From assembly GCA_022432975.1 (NCBI GenBank), contig CM039502.1:2346375-2410374 (forward strand): a stretch of DNA of 64,000 nucleotides, read 5' to 3'. Of the stretch, positions 42,218-55,441 are shown in pieces (within the stretch, counting starts at the first letter, position 1; every line of letters begins with the position of its first letter). Position numbers and translations under genes: made by a program. The stretch comes from Begonia masoniana (Eukaryota > Streptophyta > Magnoliopsida > Cucurbitales > Begoniaceae). The notes under the pieces are model-generated. The model was not told where the DNA came from and did not search any database. It worked only from the letters and a program-made list of their open reading frames with translations.

Positions 42218-44307
42218 ATGTGTATCACGGACCAAGAAAACGTTGGCCCAGAATTGAAGAATTTCGACAATAATCCCACTTATTCTTGCTCTTGGCATTG
42301 TCAAGTTTTGCAACCTCAGATGAAGAATGAACTCGAATTCGATTTCATCGCCGGTATGAATTCGATTTCTTCAATCTTTACAATTTTAGATTTGCTTTGG
42401 CTTTGGCTTTGGCTTTGGCTTTGTCTTTCTTGGTCTGCCTGTTTCCAGTGATGTTCAATTTCATTTTCATTACTTTCTGTGTTGGTTAAAGAGAACTCTT
42501 CAACTTTCTCGCACCTGAAAGTTGATCATGTCCTCAAACTTTAGGCGTTGAAAATGAGTTGCCCCAATTTTCATTGGGTTGCCATCACAAATACTATTTT
42601 ATGCGTTTATTGGAATTTTTTTTTTTTTTTAAAACTTTTGTAATCTAGAACAAAATTAAAGCGATAAATTTTAACCAGGAGACCATTTTTCTTACTAGAC
42701 CAAGCTTATTTTGCTTATTGCGATTTCATGTTTTTGCACTACAAATAGCTGGGAAGCATTTCCGAAGAAACCACTGTTTTAGACGGAAAACAGACCCCAT
42801 TTAGTAATTTCCCGACCCTTCGATTGGGAGAGTGGTCGGACATTGGTGGCCGTCCTTTTATGGAGGACACTCATATATGCATCACTGACTTGGGCAAGAA
42901 GTTCGGCTCTAATTTGCTTGTTGAGGAAGTTGTCTCCTTTTATGGTGTAAGTTCTTGATCTTTTCATTTACTCACTGCCATTAAAGCATTTGTCCTTCAC
43001 TCTTCTTCTCTGAGCTGAAGAGAAATTTTAAGCCTTTTCAATTGCTTTTTCTTTTTGTTACTGATATTTTGATTCATTGAGTTGAATATGCTTGTCCACG
43101 AATTTGGCTGGCATGTGTGCGTAGGCAAACATATTAGAACTTCTTAAACAAAAAAGACAATATCTAATTATGCAACACCTATTTACCCATAAAAAAAAAC
43201 AAATACTAATAAAAATAAGGAAATATCCCTGCCTTTAGCGTTGCTGGCTTGTAATTTGTCATCACATAATAAGTTTCTTTATTTCTTGAATAGAGCAGAT
43301 TGTTTGCTTTCCTTGTTGTTTTCTTATAAATTGTATGTATTTTGCTAGCGATATGTATTAGATAACAGAGTAATTGGCTTGATGTTAATCAGGTATTTGA
43401 TGGTCACGGAGGAAAAGGTGCAGCCCATTTTGTCCGAGATCACTTGCCAAGAGCCATCGTCGAAGATGCTGACTTTCCTTTAGAGCTCGAGAAGGTTGTA
43501 ACGAGGTCATTCGTGGAGACTGATATTGCATTTGCAAAGAAATGTTCTATTGACTCTTCATTGTCATCTGGTACAACTGCTCTTACTGCAATAATATTTG
43601 GAAGGTTCTTCCCTTTCTTTGCTCTTCTTTTCCCTTTTGATTTTTTATTAATGTTTTTATTACCAGGCTGGAGAGTGCAAAGAACAAGTATTTGAATAAC
43701 ATTGATCTTAAACAGGTCTTTGTTAGTAGCAAATGCTGGGGATTGTCGAGCCGTATTGTCGAGAAGTGGAAACGCGGTAGAAATGTCAAAAGACCACAGA
43801 CCTTGCTGCATAAAAGAAAGAACACGAATCGAGGCGTTGGGCGGGTACATAGATGATGGCTATGTAAATGGCCAATTAGGCGTCACGCGAGCATTTGGAG
43901 ATTGGCACCTAGAAGGGATGAAAGGAACAAGCGAAAAAAGCGGACCATTAATCGCCGAACCAGAGGTAAAAGTAACGACACTGACAAACGAAGACGAGTT
44001 TCTTATAATCGGCAGCGATGGAATATGGGACGTATTTACGAGCCAGAATGCCGTGGATTTTGCTAGGAAGAGACTTCAAGAGCACAATGATGTGAGACTG
44101 TGTTGCAAACAAGTGGTGGAAGAGGCCATTAAAAGAGGGACAGTGGATAATTTAACTGTTGTAATGGTGAGATTTCAGTTGGAGCCACCTTTACAGATGG
44201 GGAGCTGTCCTAGAGCAGCAAGAGTGAGGAGAAGCATCTCTGCTGAGGGGCTTCAAAATCTCAAGTGTCTTTTAGAAGGACAGAATCAAGAGGCCTTCTA
44301 TTCTTAA
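42218..44307 (+). CDS. PP2C-type Ser/Thr protein phosphatase
   Basis: Four exons, 42218-42353, 42768-42946, 43393-43604 and 43716-44307, give 372 residues in frame. The exon 2 acceptor is taken as ccgaag|AAACC because the earlier atag|CTGGG puts the frame out. All PP2C landmarks are present: GEWSDIGGRPFMEDTH, VFDGHGG (metal-binding Asp and Gly), SSGTTAL, LLVANAGDCRAVL, DHRPCC, LGVTRAFGDWHL and LIIGSDGIWDV. The enzyme is a Mg/Mn-dependent phosphatase of phospho-Ser/Thr proteins; the particular substrate cannot be read from the sequence. The long 5' leader holds out-of-frame ATGs (for example at 41930) and a possible leader intron (gaaag|gtaccc ... ttcag|ctac). The palindrome ends within about 60 bp of this leader. 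Confidence 0.93.
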
Positions 44308-44730
44308 TTGAACTTGTGGGTTTTTGTCAGTGTTAGAGAAATCTTAATGTCTTGTTTTTATGTTTGGCTCCTGGGAAATTGGAACAATTGTATCAATCGA
44401 TCAAACTGTTTTATCGATTGGGCTGTAATTGATTTAAGATAGGAGAAGCATACAACATTGCCTGAAAGGCATAGAGAAAGATGTGCAAAATTTGTCACTA
44501 ATTTAAAATAAGAAGAGAATGGCAGAGAAAAAGCAATGCCAGGCTGCATTGTCTGCGTTACAAATTTCTATGGAACATAGGGAGGAAAATGATCTTACAG
44601 ATCTTACATGGTTCGAGGACAATGGTATCGCTAAAGATTGGCTCATGATGGTCGTTGCAGATTGCGGGGATCTGGGTTCCTAGTGTGCCTAATTAATAAG
44701 ATTTGAGTGATAATTAATTTCCTAAGTGAA

Positions 44731-47700
44731 TCACATCATTTGCTGATGAAGATCAGCAGCCTGCTGAGCCAGTTCAACCATCATAGCCTCGTCGAAGAAT
44801 TTGTTAATGCTCACATCCTCGCTCATCCCCTGCCAAAAATATGTCCGAAATACCATATGTAAGAGTCATTCCATGCATTAGGGAGAGAGAGATGGAGAGA
44901 GAGAGAGAGAGACCTTTCTGCGCCTTGTCTTAACCATGAACTCGCGAGCAAGATGCTGAATTGGTGCTGGTTCAAGAGGCCGCAGAACTATGCTCTTGTC
45001 AAGTGGATCGCCAGGAACAATGGCCCAATGATCAAACACAGAGAGGCAAAAGGCTTGCCCTTGAGTATGATATCTCAGGTCTGTCTCAAAACCAAATGAT
45101 TCTATCACAGGTAAAAATGCCTGAACTCCAATTTAAAAAAAAAAAAACATATATTAGCAATAGCATCAAGTTAATTTAATTTTTTTTTAATAAATAGCAT
45201 CTAATCGTCCACCCAAACGCATCAAAGTGAAAAGTGTCCAGCAAATAAAAATTTCCAAAAGGTAATTACAAACAGAATAAAAATTGTATATTGTCAGCGG
45301 CAATACCAGACAACTGATTGAAACATAAGAATATTATATTGCTGCATAAAAGACGAACCTTAACAATATAAGATGGTGTTCCAGGTTGTGCAACATCTGC
45401 TGTCACATGTCCACGCCGGCGTGACAATACAGTATAGATTGCAGATACACAGTCTATTGGTGTTTGTATCTGAAGGAAAACAGAAGAGTTCATTAGATTT
45501 GTCAAAGTTGGATTTCCAGGTTCATAAATGTTTAAATTTTTTAGAAACATAACGCTATTTTCAGCTTTTTCTGCGAAGAGAAAAATAACAAGTATAATGA
45601 AATTGTTACATAAGGTGTCCAAAATTAAACACAATGTATCTTCCACCAAAGACAGGTGATGAGTTGTTCAGAAATGACCTATATGTACCCTTACCTTCTT
45701 GGGACTTCTCTCCAGAGACTTCCAGATTTTTTGTAATTTAAAATAATGAGGAAAAAGGAAAAGAAAAACAGATTGTTCGGCAAATCCTTATCCAATATCG
45801 CCACAAAAAGGAAGATAAAAATAGAAGAATAAAAAACTTTATCCAAGCTATATGCTTAGTAGGCACTACGAGTGTTTCTTGTAAAAGTGATTCATAGATT
45901 CACGTTTTTGGAAGACATTACAAAGTTATAGGGAAAATTCTTCTTCATAAGGAAATCATTGGACGTTGAAAGGCAGAGTTGCAGAAAACCCTTCACAGAA
46001 GTTCTCAGGTTCACCACAATACACATTGTAACGTCTTAGAGAGAGTAAAGTTAATGACCAAATAATATGTTCCATCCAAAGAAATTTACCTCCACGTAGT
46101 ATACTGGTTCCATAAGTCGAGGGGTAGCCATAAGAAAAGAGGAATAGGCTACACGTCGCGAAGTTGGAATGATTTGACCGGATCCACGATGCAATGGTTC
46201 AGGTGCAATCCTTGCATCAACTATTTTGAACTTGACATTTCTGATGGGCTCATCGCATAGAGGTCCTTCTCTAGCACCCCACTGAAATCTGCACAAAATT
46301 CATTAGGGGTTGGAAAGACCTAAATTTTCATTATGGAACCGAAGAAAAATGCTACAAAATAAACGAAAGTGGTGTATTGAGAAGAAAGATAGAAAAAAGC
46401 CATACCCTTGTACAATGGAATCCCTGACAGCACTCAGTAAATTCTTGTCAACTTCCGTGGAAAGTGTGTCATCCAACAAAATGTTAGGCCCCTGCAGGTA
46501 ACAAAATTGGCAATCAACGTATGGTCATATGTCACAAAAATATTTTTCTATGGTTAGGACTAATTTTTTTAATAATTGTTGGTGTCTGTGTCAATCTGCA
46601 AACCTAAATTTTGACTAAGAGAAATAACAATTAAGTAAACTTCTAGTAGCCCCGACTTGACTAAGAAACAAAAAAGAGGATAAAAGATTTTCCCCTGGAA
46701 AAGAAAAGGTTACAAGTAAATGCACGAGTGTGTTATAACTATATAAATAAATTCTAAAATATTTAAAATATATGATAACCTCCGGACCAAGAAAATTATC
46801 CTATCACACAAAAGTGTGAAAACGCATATAATTAAAACTAAAATTATTAGCCAATCATATTTTTTTTGTCCCTTTAAAGACTGAAGTATCAAATCATCAT
46901 CGGCCAAAGATGTTTCCAAACACCATAAGTTACCTGTTTATCAGGACCAAATGCCCATATGGACCTCGCAGCCAGTATATCCCATTCATATTTTGTCTGG
47001 AAGAAATCACCAACTTTCTTTCTTGACCAATCAAGGCTAACTACACCGTTCTCAATGTCTTCAGCCAATCCCCTCTCTAATGGCTCTGCAATCTAGAAAA
47101 TCAAATGTATCCAAAGCGTCAAAATTATATGTAATCTTCTTAACTAAATTCTGAGAATTGTATCCACAAATTATTAATTAACGTTGTGCATACCATGGTT
47201 ATCTTATTCTTTTTGTTGGGTGTTTCAGCAAAACACTTCATCGAAGAGGACTCAACAACGGTTTCACAAAATGAGACAACTGGATCTGCAACCTATATAC
47301 AAAGTATTTTCATAAACATGAACCACACAGTTAAAACAAACAAAAAAAAAAATTGAAGAAAGCACCAATAGAAAGGGAAGGAGAGCATTAGAGAATACCT
47401 TCACTTCTACTTCAGAGTATAGTTCTCTAAGGTCCTTCATAATTGAATCTAAGTACAGCTCTCCTGTTCCTAAAATAGTGTGCTCCCCAGATTCCTCAAC
47501 TTTAGTAATTGCAAGTGGATAGCTTTTGCTGATCTTTCGAAGACCCTCCACCATCTTGGGCAATTCACTTGGATTTAGTGGCTCTGTAGCTGTTTTCACC
47601 ACTGGAAGCGTATTAAACTGAAGAGGGCGAAAAATGTATACATCCTCATCATAATCTACATTACAGAGTGTAGCAGTTTTCATGATTGAAGCATCAACTC

Positions 47701-49883
47701 CTTCAATAAGGACCCAGGATCCTGGAGGAGCCTCAGCTATGGGTACCCTGTCACGACCTTGATAAAGCCATAACTTGGTCACTTCCTTTACAGTCATGTC
47801 CTCCTCATCATCAGGTGAATAGCCTTCTCCCAACACCCGCACAGGACTGTCCTGTCTGAATTTTCCCGCTATAAACTCTACCAAAAGCATCAAAGACACT
47901 ACAGTCTGATTTGGGATACAGCTTAGTAACATTAACCATCAAGGGGCCAGAGTCGTCACAGTCTGTCATTGCTTTGTAAATTATAGAGTCTTTTTGCCCA
48001 GTATAAGTATGGTCAACCTTTCTTATAGCAGCATCTTTGGGAGAAGGTATATGCTGAACAAGCATATCAGTGAACCCTGATGCAGAACCAAAAACTGAAC
48101 TGCACGCCAGTCTGAGTAAAGGTCTAACATTTAACTTGTAAGCAGCGTTGCTGAGAGTCACACCAAGTTCTGCAAGAGTTGCCTCAACACTTTTCTTATG
48201 TTCTCCAATGACTTGACTGTAAATTTTGTACAAGGGCTCAAGAACAAACTGCACAAATGATCTTTCCCCTCCACTTGCAGGTTGCTTTTTTTTGAAAACC
48301 CTGGTATCTGAGTGGTAATAAAAATCTCCCCAAAGACGTGACGCAAACTTATCAGCGTCAAATGGTATCCCATGAAGTTTGACATATAATTTTGCAAAAG
48401 ATTGCAAAGTAAAGGACCATCCTGCAGTAGCACTTGCAAAACAAACATTTCCTGCAGCTGGATCTATGACTTGGACATTGCCAGCAGTAGATGAAGCAGC
48501 AGCTATATGGTTATTAATGACTTCCAAGGTATGCCTCAACTTATAGTAAGCATCCCTGGGAGGTAGCTTCAGTTCAGTTATCAACTTGTCAACCTTCATC
48601 CCAAAAACAATAAAACATAATCATTGCAGCTCATTTTGTTCCAACTTGATCAAAACAGCAGAAAAATGTAAACAGAGAAAGAGAATAAAAATCACTTACC
48701 TTATTAATTACGACAACAATAGGTAATCTCTCTTGAATTGCATGGCGCATTGCCCTTTCTGTGTTGACCTATAAAATTGTAATATCATAAATAACACTAT
48801 CAAATACTAAACTCTTCTTCATATGCATGCTCCTACAGATGAAAAAGTAATAGTCATAACTCTGTCATGCTCAGGCTTTATATTGAAGAAAATTGATAAA
48901 GCCAAAAAAATTATAGAGTAGAACCATTTGCTTTATTATGAGACATAATTTCAACATTCAACAATTAATCTTGAATATGAAGAAAACCACCAAAAAAAAC
49001 AGAAAAAGGATTAAGATAATTTTTTAGTAAGTAACTAAATGTTATAATATAACAATGTTTGCAAAGGTAGGTGCGATAGAAGCATAAAATAATTTCATCA
49101 TGACTCTGTGACCTATTAAAGTCAAAATTAACAGCATACCATAACTCCTTCAGCTGCATCCACAATCAAAACTGCACCATCAGCAAGCCTAAGAGCCGCA
49201 GTCATCTCATCAGAAAAGTTGGCATGACCAGGCGTGTCCATGATGTTACACAAATAAGATTTTGACTTGCTATCCTCTAGAACTAGAGACATGGGAACTG
49301 CCTTAATAGATATCCCTCTCTCTTGCTCATCAATTCTTGTATCTGTATACCTCATATGTCTTTCTCTTTTCACATCAAATGTAGACATATGGTGAGTTTG
49401 CTCAACCAACATATCCATAAATACAGTCTTCCCGTGATGTATATGCCCCACAAGTGCCACATTTCTGACCAGAGAAGGATTTGACATCAGACCAACCAAA
49501 AATTGGGTTGATACATAGGTCCTAGAATCCTTGACCCCGACCTCAAACTTGATATTCTTAACAGGCTTAATAATGGGTTGTTCAAGAGATTGCTCATCTT
49601 CATCCATGACTAATGCTTCGACATCTTCACCATAAACCTCTTCTGCAGTTGGATAGTACTTTTTGTCTTCAGCAAGGACAATCTGATTATCCATATCAAC
49701 ATCATTTGAGGCAGTAATCCACCCATTAGAAGCAGCTGTCACGTCTTCAGCATCTGATAAGATTTCATCTTCGTCATGCTTCTCAGGAATGTCGTCATCT
49801 TCATCCTCTAAGTCACTTTCTTTGTCTGAATCAATATCAGGTCCTATGTAGTTTCCAAACTCATCATACAGGCTATCATCCAT
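44731..49883 (-). CDS. CLO: U5 snRNP 116/110-kDa GTPase (SNU114/EFTUD2, Arabidopsis CLO type), one frameshift
   Basis: Ten exons on the minus strand: 49883-49140, 48768-48700, 48593-47399, 47292-47194, 47092-46934, 46491-46406, 46288-46090, 45469-45359, 45120-44914 and 44829-44731. The protein has an acidic N-terminus ([20 protein letters not shown]), GTPase motifs GHIHHGKT (P-loop), DTPGHANF and NKVDK, and EF-G-like domains to the end ([25 protein letters not shown], ending DLHQQMM). It drives spliceosome remodelling with BRR2 and PRP8 in the nucleus. In exon 3, near 47842-47850, the frame shifts by one base between ...GKIQTGQS and [12 protein letters not shown]...; all other junctions fit. 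An error in the assembly is the likeliest cause, as the rest is pristine. Confidence 0.93.
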
Positions 49884-51060
49884 AATTTATCTCACCTGAA
49901 ATTTGGCAGCGACCTATCGATCAGCACGTTGATACAGTAGTCACCTTAAAAACTGTACTGTTTAAGATATATAAAAACATAAAATCAGAGTGGAATGTCA
50001 TATCAATCCACGAAACTTGCTAACTTGCTCACGCGGTGAGCTAAACAAATCCTTAGTTCAGCCCTTGAGGTTATTGTCACACAATTAGTAATTTCCTCCT
50101 GACACAAAACCTCAATTACTGAGTAATGTTTGACTTTCAAACTTCGCAGAATAGGAACCAACTACTGATGTGTATACCAGATCAAACCCAACTCGAGTAA
50201 CGAGGTCAGTTCCCACCTGGAATATTAATAGCTAACCTCAACACCAAATACATTTCTACCCGATGAGATACTAATGAAAACAACCAAAGAAACCCGGCTG
50301 CTAATTTAGAGCAACATTCTAGTAAATTTCAATACCAACTACACCCTAGTAGAGAGTATCCTCCCTCACTATTCCGAACTTCAAACTCTTTCAGCTCACT
50401 CAACCAAAAACAAAAAAAAAAAAAAAATGCTACACTTTTCTGAATGTGACATATGAAACCCTTAAATATTAAAAACTACAAAACCAAAATCTTAAACCTA
50501 TTTATCATGTGCGGACCTCGACTAAGTAAAACAAAATGAAATGAGCAAAAGATCAAAATGTAAGGATTTTCAAGAGAAACATAAACAGCTAGTGCAGCAG
50601 CTTAAAGTTTTTCAATTTCCCAACTAAAAATGAGAGCAAGAAACTCGCAGAATCAGAGAATTGAACCGAAGCAAAGTAAGAGATCAAAAGGATAAAACTA
50701 TGGAAGACCCAAATGGGAAAGAGGGAGAGAGAGTCTAAAAAATAAACGAGGCAGTGAATATAGAATCGAAAGATCTCCTTCTTAACGCCGGGGAAGAAAG
50801 AACCAGCTAAGATTGCGGATATACGCACTGTTACAGCAAGGGTGGGAAAATGCTTTCCACCGAAAAGTTAAGAAGAAGCAAATAAAAGAGATAATCAACC
50901 AACACACGAATTACTTCTCAGAAGAAAATGAAAAACACACTTGAAGAAACAAACAAAAAACACCTCAAGTAAGGAGAAACTTTACAGGGAATATGATGCC
51001 AAGTACTAACTTCCAGGAAGAGAGTCTAAGAGCGGAGGAAGAAGAAGAAGAAGAACAGAG
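49884..51060 (-). other. Probable 5' leader with intron of the SNU114 gene
   Basis: Just upstream of the ATG is a 3' acceptor (aaatttcag|gtgagataaatt ATG on the minus strand), so the leader is spliced. The first non-coding exon is probably in the purine/pyrimidine-biased stretch at about 50990-51060. No other gene seen. Confidence 0.45.
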
Positions 51061-52197
51061 GGGTTTATAGAGGGGTTTCGAGTTCAGAAATTTGCCGAAG
51101 ATTGGCGAGAGTAAGAGGACTCTGTTTGTCGTGGCTAAATTGGGGGAGAAGAGTTGGACCGGCCTCTTAAATTGGGCTTCACCTTCGCCCCACTTTTCCT
51201 TTTATTTATTTAAAAAAAAAAAGTCCAAACCGAGTTTAAACCGCACAAAACTGACACAAAACCAAATTTAAGCCGAAAACCGAAACCGAACCAAGCAAAA
51301 CTAAAAAAATGGTCCGGTTCGGTTTCAATTGGGGTCGAACCGGATCGGATCTATTCCACCCCTATATAGCCTATAAATAAAACCCAATTTATACCTTAAC
51401 ACATATTTTGCCATCCTAAATATGTTTTTTCTAGCATATAATCTCGTCGTGGTCGTCTTCTTCTTCTTCTTCGGGTATTATTCGTGCACTGTACTTCATA
51501 AAATCAACGATTTTTGTCACGCTGACGATCCAAAGTTCAGGGTCGAATTAGTTGAAAAGTAGTTCAAACCATGAGTTGCTCGAATTATCCTTCTCGGGCC
51601 AAGATGAGTTTGTATACTCTCCCTAATGAAAGGTACTTTTGTATCGGCTCGATGATACGGTCTCGGGTTTAGCACGGTGGTTGACAGCTAGGTACTTGAT
51701 TAACAACTGGTCCAATGGGCCATTTGGCACATCTCAAACCCACCGGCGAAGCTCTGCTTTCAATAAAACAAAACTTGACGTTAACCGTTGGGACAGAGGT
51801 TTCGTGGCACGTAACCGAGTCTCTGGTGGTATAATTAAGCATTTGATTGGGTGGAAAACTTGGACGTTGAGATATTTGTCGTACGAGTTGAAACGAAGCG
51901 ATCAAATAATTGGAGTTTTGACAGACAGACAGACGAACCAACACTCTTTGAGTGGATCTTCCATTCCTATTCAATTATTAAATGTTTCTAATGCTGGTGG
52001 TGGGGTTGTTTTGGATGGATAGACAGTGATTTTTAGCGCGATTTCAATCACTTGTTGCTTCTTTTTACAGCTATTTTCTTCCCCTGTTTTGAAGCAAAAC
52101 GACAGAAAGATTTACAGTCCATGGAATTACTCTTAGAACATCGATTATCACAGCTAAGATATTGAATTATTGGGTAGACATTAATGGAAGCGAGTAA
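51061..52197. other. Intergenic between divergent SNU114 leader and RING gene 3' end
   Basis: A 127-codon open frame at 51639-52022 starts at a non-ATG codon and resembles nothing I recognise. It is not called as a gene. Confidence 0.45.
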
Positions 52198-53059
52198 TTA
52201 AGTGATGGTTCTGGTTCTGGTTCCGGTTCTGCAACAAGGGCAATGATCGTTCTTCTCCAGCCATGGAAGCAAGCAGCGAGAATGGAACTTATGCGCGCAG
52301 GGAAGATGAGCCAGGCTCTCGCCATTTCTGAACCTTTCTAAGCAGACAGCGCATTCTTCTTGCTCGTAATTTTTCCATTTCATCGTACTCCAGTTGAATC
52401 TTCGAGACCCACTGCTGTTTTTCTTCGACTCAATCTCTTGATCTTTCTGCAACTTTTTGGCCGGCGTGGTTATCGGGATGATTTCTCTGTTTTTTTTTTT
52501 TTTTTTTAATAATTAGTTCCTTTTTTGGGTTTGAAATGAAAAAAGAAATGGATAAAATAGCCAAAAGCTTAAACCCTGAACTTGAAAGCATGCTTAATTG
52601 GGAAGTTTCAAATTGACTTCTGGGTTTATGTTGTTTACCGATTTTTGGATTGTGATTTGGCTTGTGGTTTTAGCCTCTCGTCTAATCTGTCCTTCGCCAT
52701 TTTTGCTATCCCTCCAAGTTTTTCATCTGCGTACGCCTGGTTGGGTTTGTTTCTCTGCTGCAAATATAGTCACAGAGTAAGTATATAAAATCAGACGAAA
52801 AATGGGAGAAAAACAGAGAGAGAGAGAGAGGCACCTGGGAGGAGAAGGAAGAAGAGACGTGGGTATCTTGGTTATAATTGGTAGTGTACAAGCAAAAAGA
52901 GGATCGTCTGGTTAAACCATGAGTAGCCGCCATTGGAGAGGAATTAGAGGAAGCTGTGCTGCTCTGATGAAATCGTCTTCTTCGAGCACACTCCACACCA
53001 GGAAGAATTCCAGCCATTGAAGGGCCAACAACAGCTCTCTTAATCCGTCTTGGCTTCAA
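52198..53059 (-). CDS. RING-H2 E3 ubiquitin ligase
   Basis: Three exons on the minus strand, 53059-52835, 52757-52639 and 52486-52198, join to 210 residues. The middle exon is easy to miss; it reads from tttgcag|CAGAGAAAC to AATCG|gtaaac and restores the phase. The C-terminus holds a complete C3H2C3 RING: CAVCLERF, LPCAHKFHSRC, LPWLEKNDHCPCC. The N-terminus is basic and Ser-rich (PRRIKRAVVG, ARRRRFHQSS). No membrane segment is seen. It presumably transfers ubiquitin from an E2 to a target; the target is unknown. Confidence 0.9.
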
Positions 53060-54206
53060 GATGATGAATCAAACTCCATCAAAACACAGACCCATTAAAA
53101 ACCCAAGAACCATCAATCCAATTTAAAAAAAAAAAAGATGTCACAGTGGCAGACAAAAGTGGGTCCTTCCTTCTTTACATTTCTGATCAATACAGCCTAT
53201 CCCTCCTCAACTGCACGCTCATATTCTCGCACCGTAACATATATACGTGACACCCTTGTTATGAACAAGAATGTGAGACGAAGCTTCAAAGAAATTGCAC
53301 TCCCCCCCTTTTTTAACTCGACTTCGTTTGTTGAGTCCGATTGCTCGGTTCAACTTGATTCAAAGAATAAGTTGGTGAATTCATTTTCTAGACTTGGCTC
53401 GGCTCAATTTAGTGACTTCGAATTTCTTGGACTGTCTGAAATTTCTCGCCCAAAATTTGATAACCGATAAGGGTTCAGTTTCTGGTAATTGATCATTTTG
53501 GGCCATGTAAAAGTATCGGGATAAGGATATCTTAACTTTTATACTTTTGAATAAAGTGTCATTGAGTTGGTGAATTCAAGAGTCTTGGATAACTGATACC
53601 ATAAATTATTTTTTTTAGCAAACATATCATTATACATTGTTTCATTAGCAAAATGACTCATGTCTCGATAAATTCGTCAATCAAACGTTTCGCATCTCTC
53701 CTTTGTAATAGTTATTATAACCTATCTTAATTATCCTTACTTGACTAATTTCTCGCACTCGACGAAAGGGGCATGCACGAATCAAATACGAGTAATTGGC
53801 CCTACTCTTCTTTATTAAAAGCAAAGACCACTACGAGAGGTCAGTCAAACCAAGAATCTATGCAAATCGAGACTCACCCCGGTCAAACAATTTACCCAAC
53901 ATATACTGACTGCCATGTATCATAACTCCATAGGTTGTCCAAAGCTATTGCACGAATACATGCTACAAAGTGTTGGAAACATTTTTCCTTTTAACTTTAT
54001 CCAAATGCTCACTCTAAGATGTAGTTTAAAATCATTTAACAAAACAATACAGTTTAAAACGTGAATTGCATTCATCAGATTAAAAAGTAAAAAAAATTTT
54101 GCTACACACATCCAACTTCTTTCATTCCACAACCATTCTTTTCCTGTACATGTCTAGTTTAAGACTATTAAGTTTCATAATCATCTAATTATCACAACAA
54201 AAGTTA
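53060..54206. other. Intergenic, no gene seen
   Basis: Upstream flank of the RING gene, then AT-rich sequence to the MULE-2 target site. Confidence 0.5.
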
Positions 54207-54215
54207 TAACATTTA

Positions 54216-55295
54216 GGATTAAGTGCATAAAAAAGCTTGAAGAATGGAAAAAGTGCAAAAAAAGCCTCAAGTATCGAAAGTGTAAAATAAAGCTCTGTGG
54301 GGGACCGCTCACCCCCCTGCAGAGGGTGCAGCGAGTACCCGCCTGAAATGATGCGGGTGCCCGCCTCACGCGGGGGGTCACAAGCAACAATGCCACAATC
54401 GCGATTTTTAACCCTAAATTCTGCAGATCCCTAAATTTTTAACCCTCCTCGCCGCCGAAACTCGCCCCCAACTCCGACCACCACCACGCCCAACCCATTA
54501 CGCCGACCTCTTAGGCTAGGCTTGCCGATTCCTTACCCTTCACGCGGGTACCCGACGCACATCATTCTCCTACGCACAGACAAGTGAATATTTGCTGTGC
54601 TAGTACAGAAAACTCTCCACCTTGGATTTTCGCTGGAGTAAGTTAAATCCTGCATAGAAATATGCATTTCGATTGATGCATTCACTCTACATTATATGAT
54701 GATTTTCGATTGATGCATTCACTCTGCATTACATGCTGTCTTTCCTTTGTTTTCAGCCCCTTTTTTATTTTTTTTTCTTGCTCGATGCATGTGATGGTTT
54801 AGTTAGAATATCTTGCAATATCCATTTTCGAGATATGAATTTTTTATTTTTTTTGTAGAAGAAGGAGATTTGAGGTTGATCTGTTTGATAGCTAAATTGT
54901 CTGCTTAGAATTTGTAGACACCAAAGAAAATCCTACGCCTCTGCCTCTTGTCCTCATGCAACGATTGAAATGAGATCCCTATTTCGAATTGTTTAATGCT
55001 TCAATTTAATGATCTGCTCTGTTTGAGGGATTGAAGGCAAGTGTATGAGTTGGTAAGTAATGTAATTGCCAAATATTGTACATTTCATAAACAAAAACTT
55101 GTTTTCCAAGAAGACGGAACACAAAGTTAGAGTTGTCAGTTCAAAATCGTAGGACAATCCATAATTTGTTTGTGGTAGGTGTTGAAATGTTGTTATTTGA
55201 AATTTATATTTGTTGAATTGTTGAAATGTTGAAATGTTGTTGTTTGTGGTAGGTGTTGAAATGTTGTTATTTGAAATGTTGAAATTCAAATTTCT
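54216..55295 (+). repeat. MULE-2 left terminal inverted repeat (~1.08 kb)
   Basis: Reverse-complement match to 58939-59981. Its inner end contains short tandem gttgaaatgttgttatttg units, with about 37 bp more of them than the right copy. Confidence 0.92.
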
Positions 55296-55441
55296 GAAGT
55301 TCAAAGTTCAAAATCGTAAGACAATCCATATTTTTTTATAGTAATTATTAATATGTGTATTTCACCTTTAATTATTTTGCTACTATCTACAAATTTATTA
55401 TTTCAGAATTATTATTTATTTATTTATTTTTTTTGTAGACA

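Noticed and set aside
41875..42273. 132-codon frame before the PP2C gene
   Set aside because: Out of frame with PP2C and overlapping its leader and intron; at most an upstream ORF.
42741..42768. PP2C exon 2 starting at 42749 (CTGGGAAGC)
   Set aside because: That acceptor leaves the frame open to an early TAG; the acceptor at 42767 keeps frame with exon 1.
51639..52022. 127-codon open frame on the plus strand
   Set aside because: Non-ATG start, no family features, and an overlapping open frame on the other strand.
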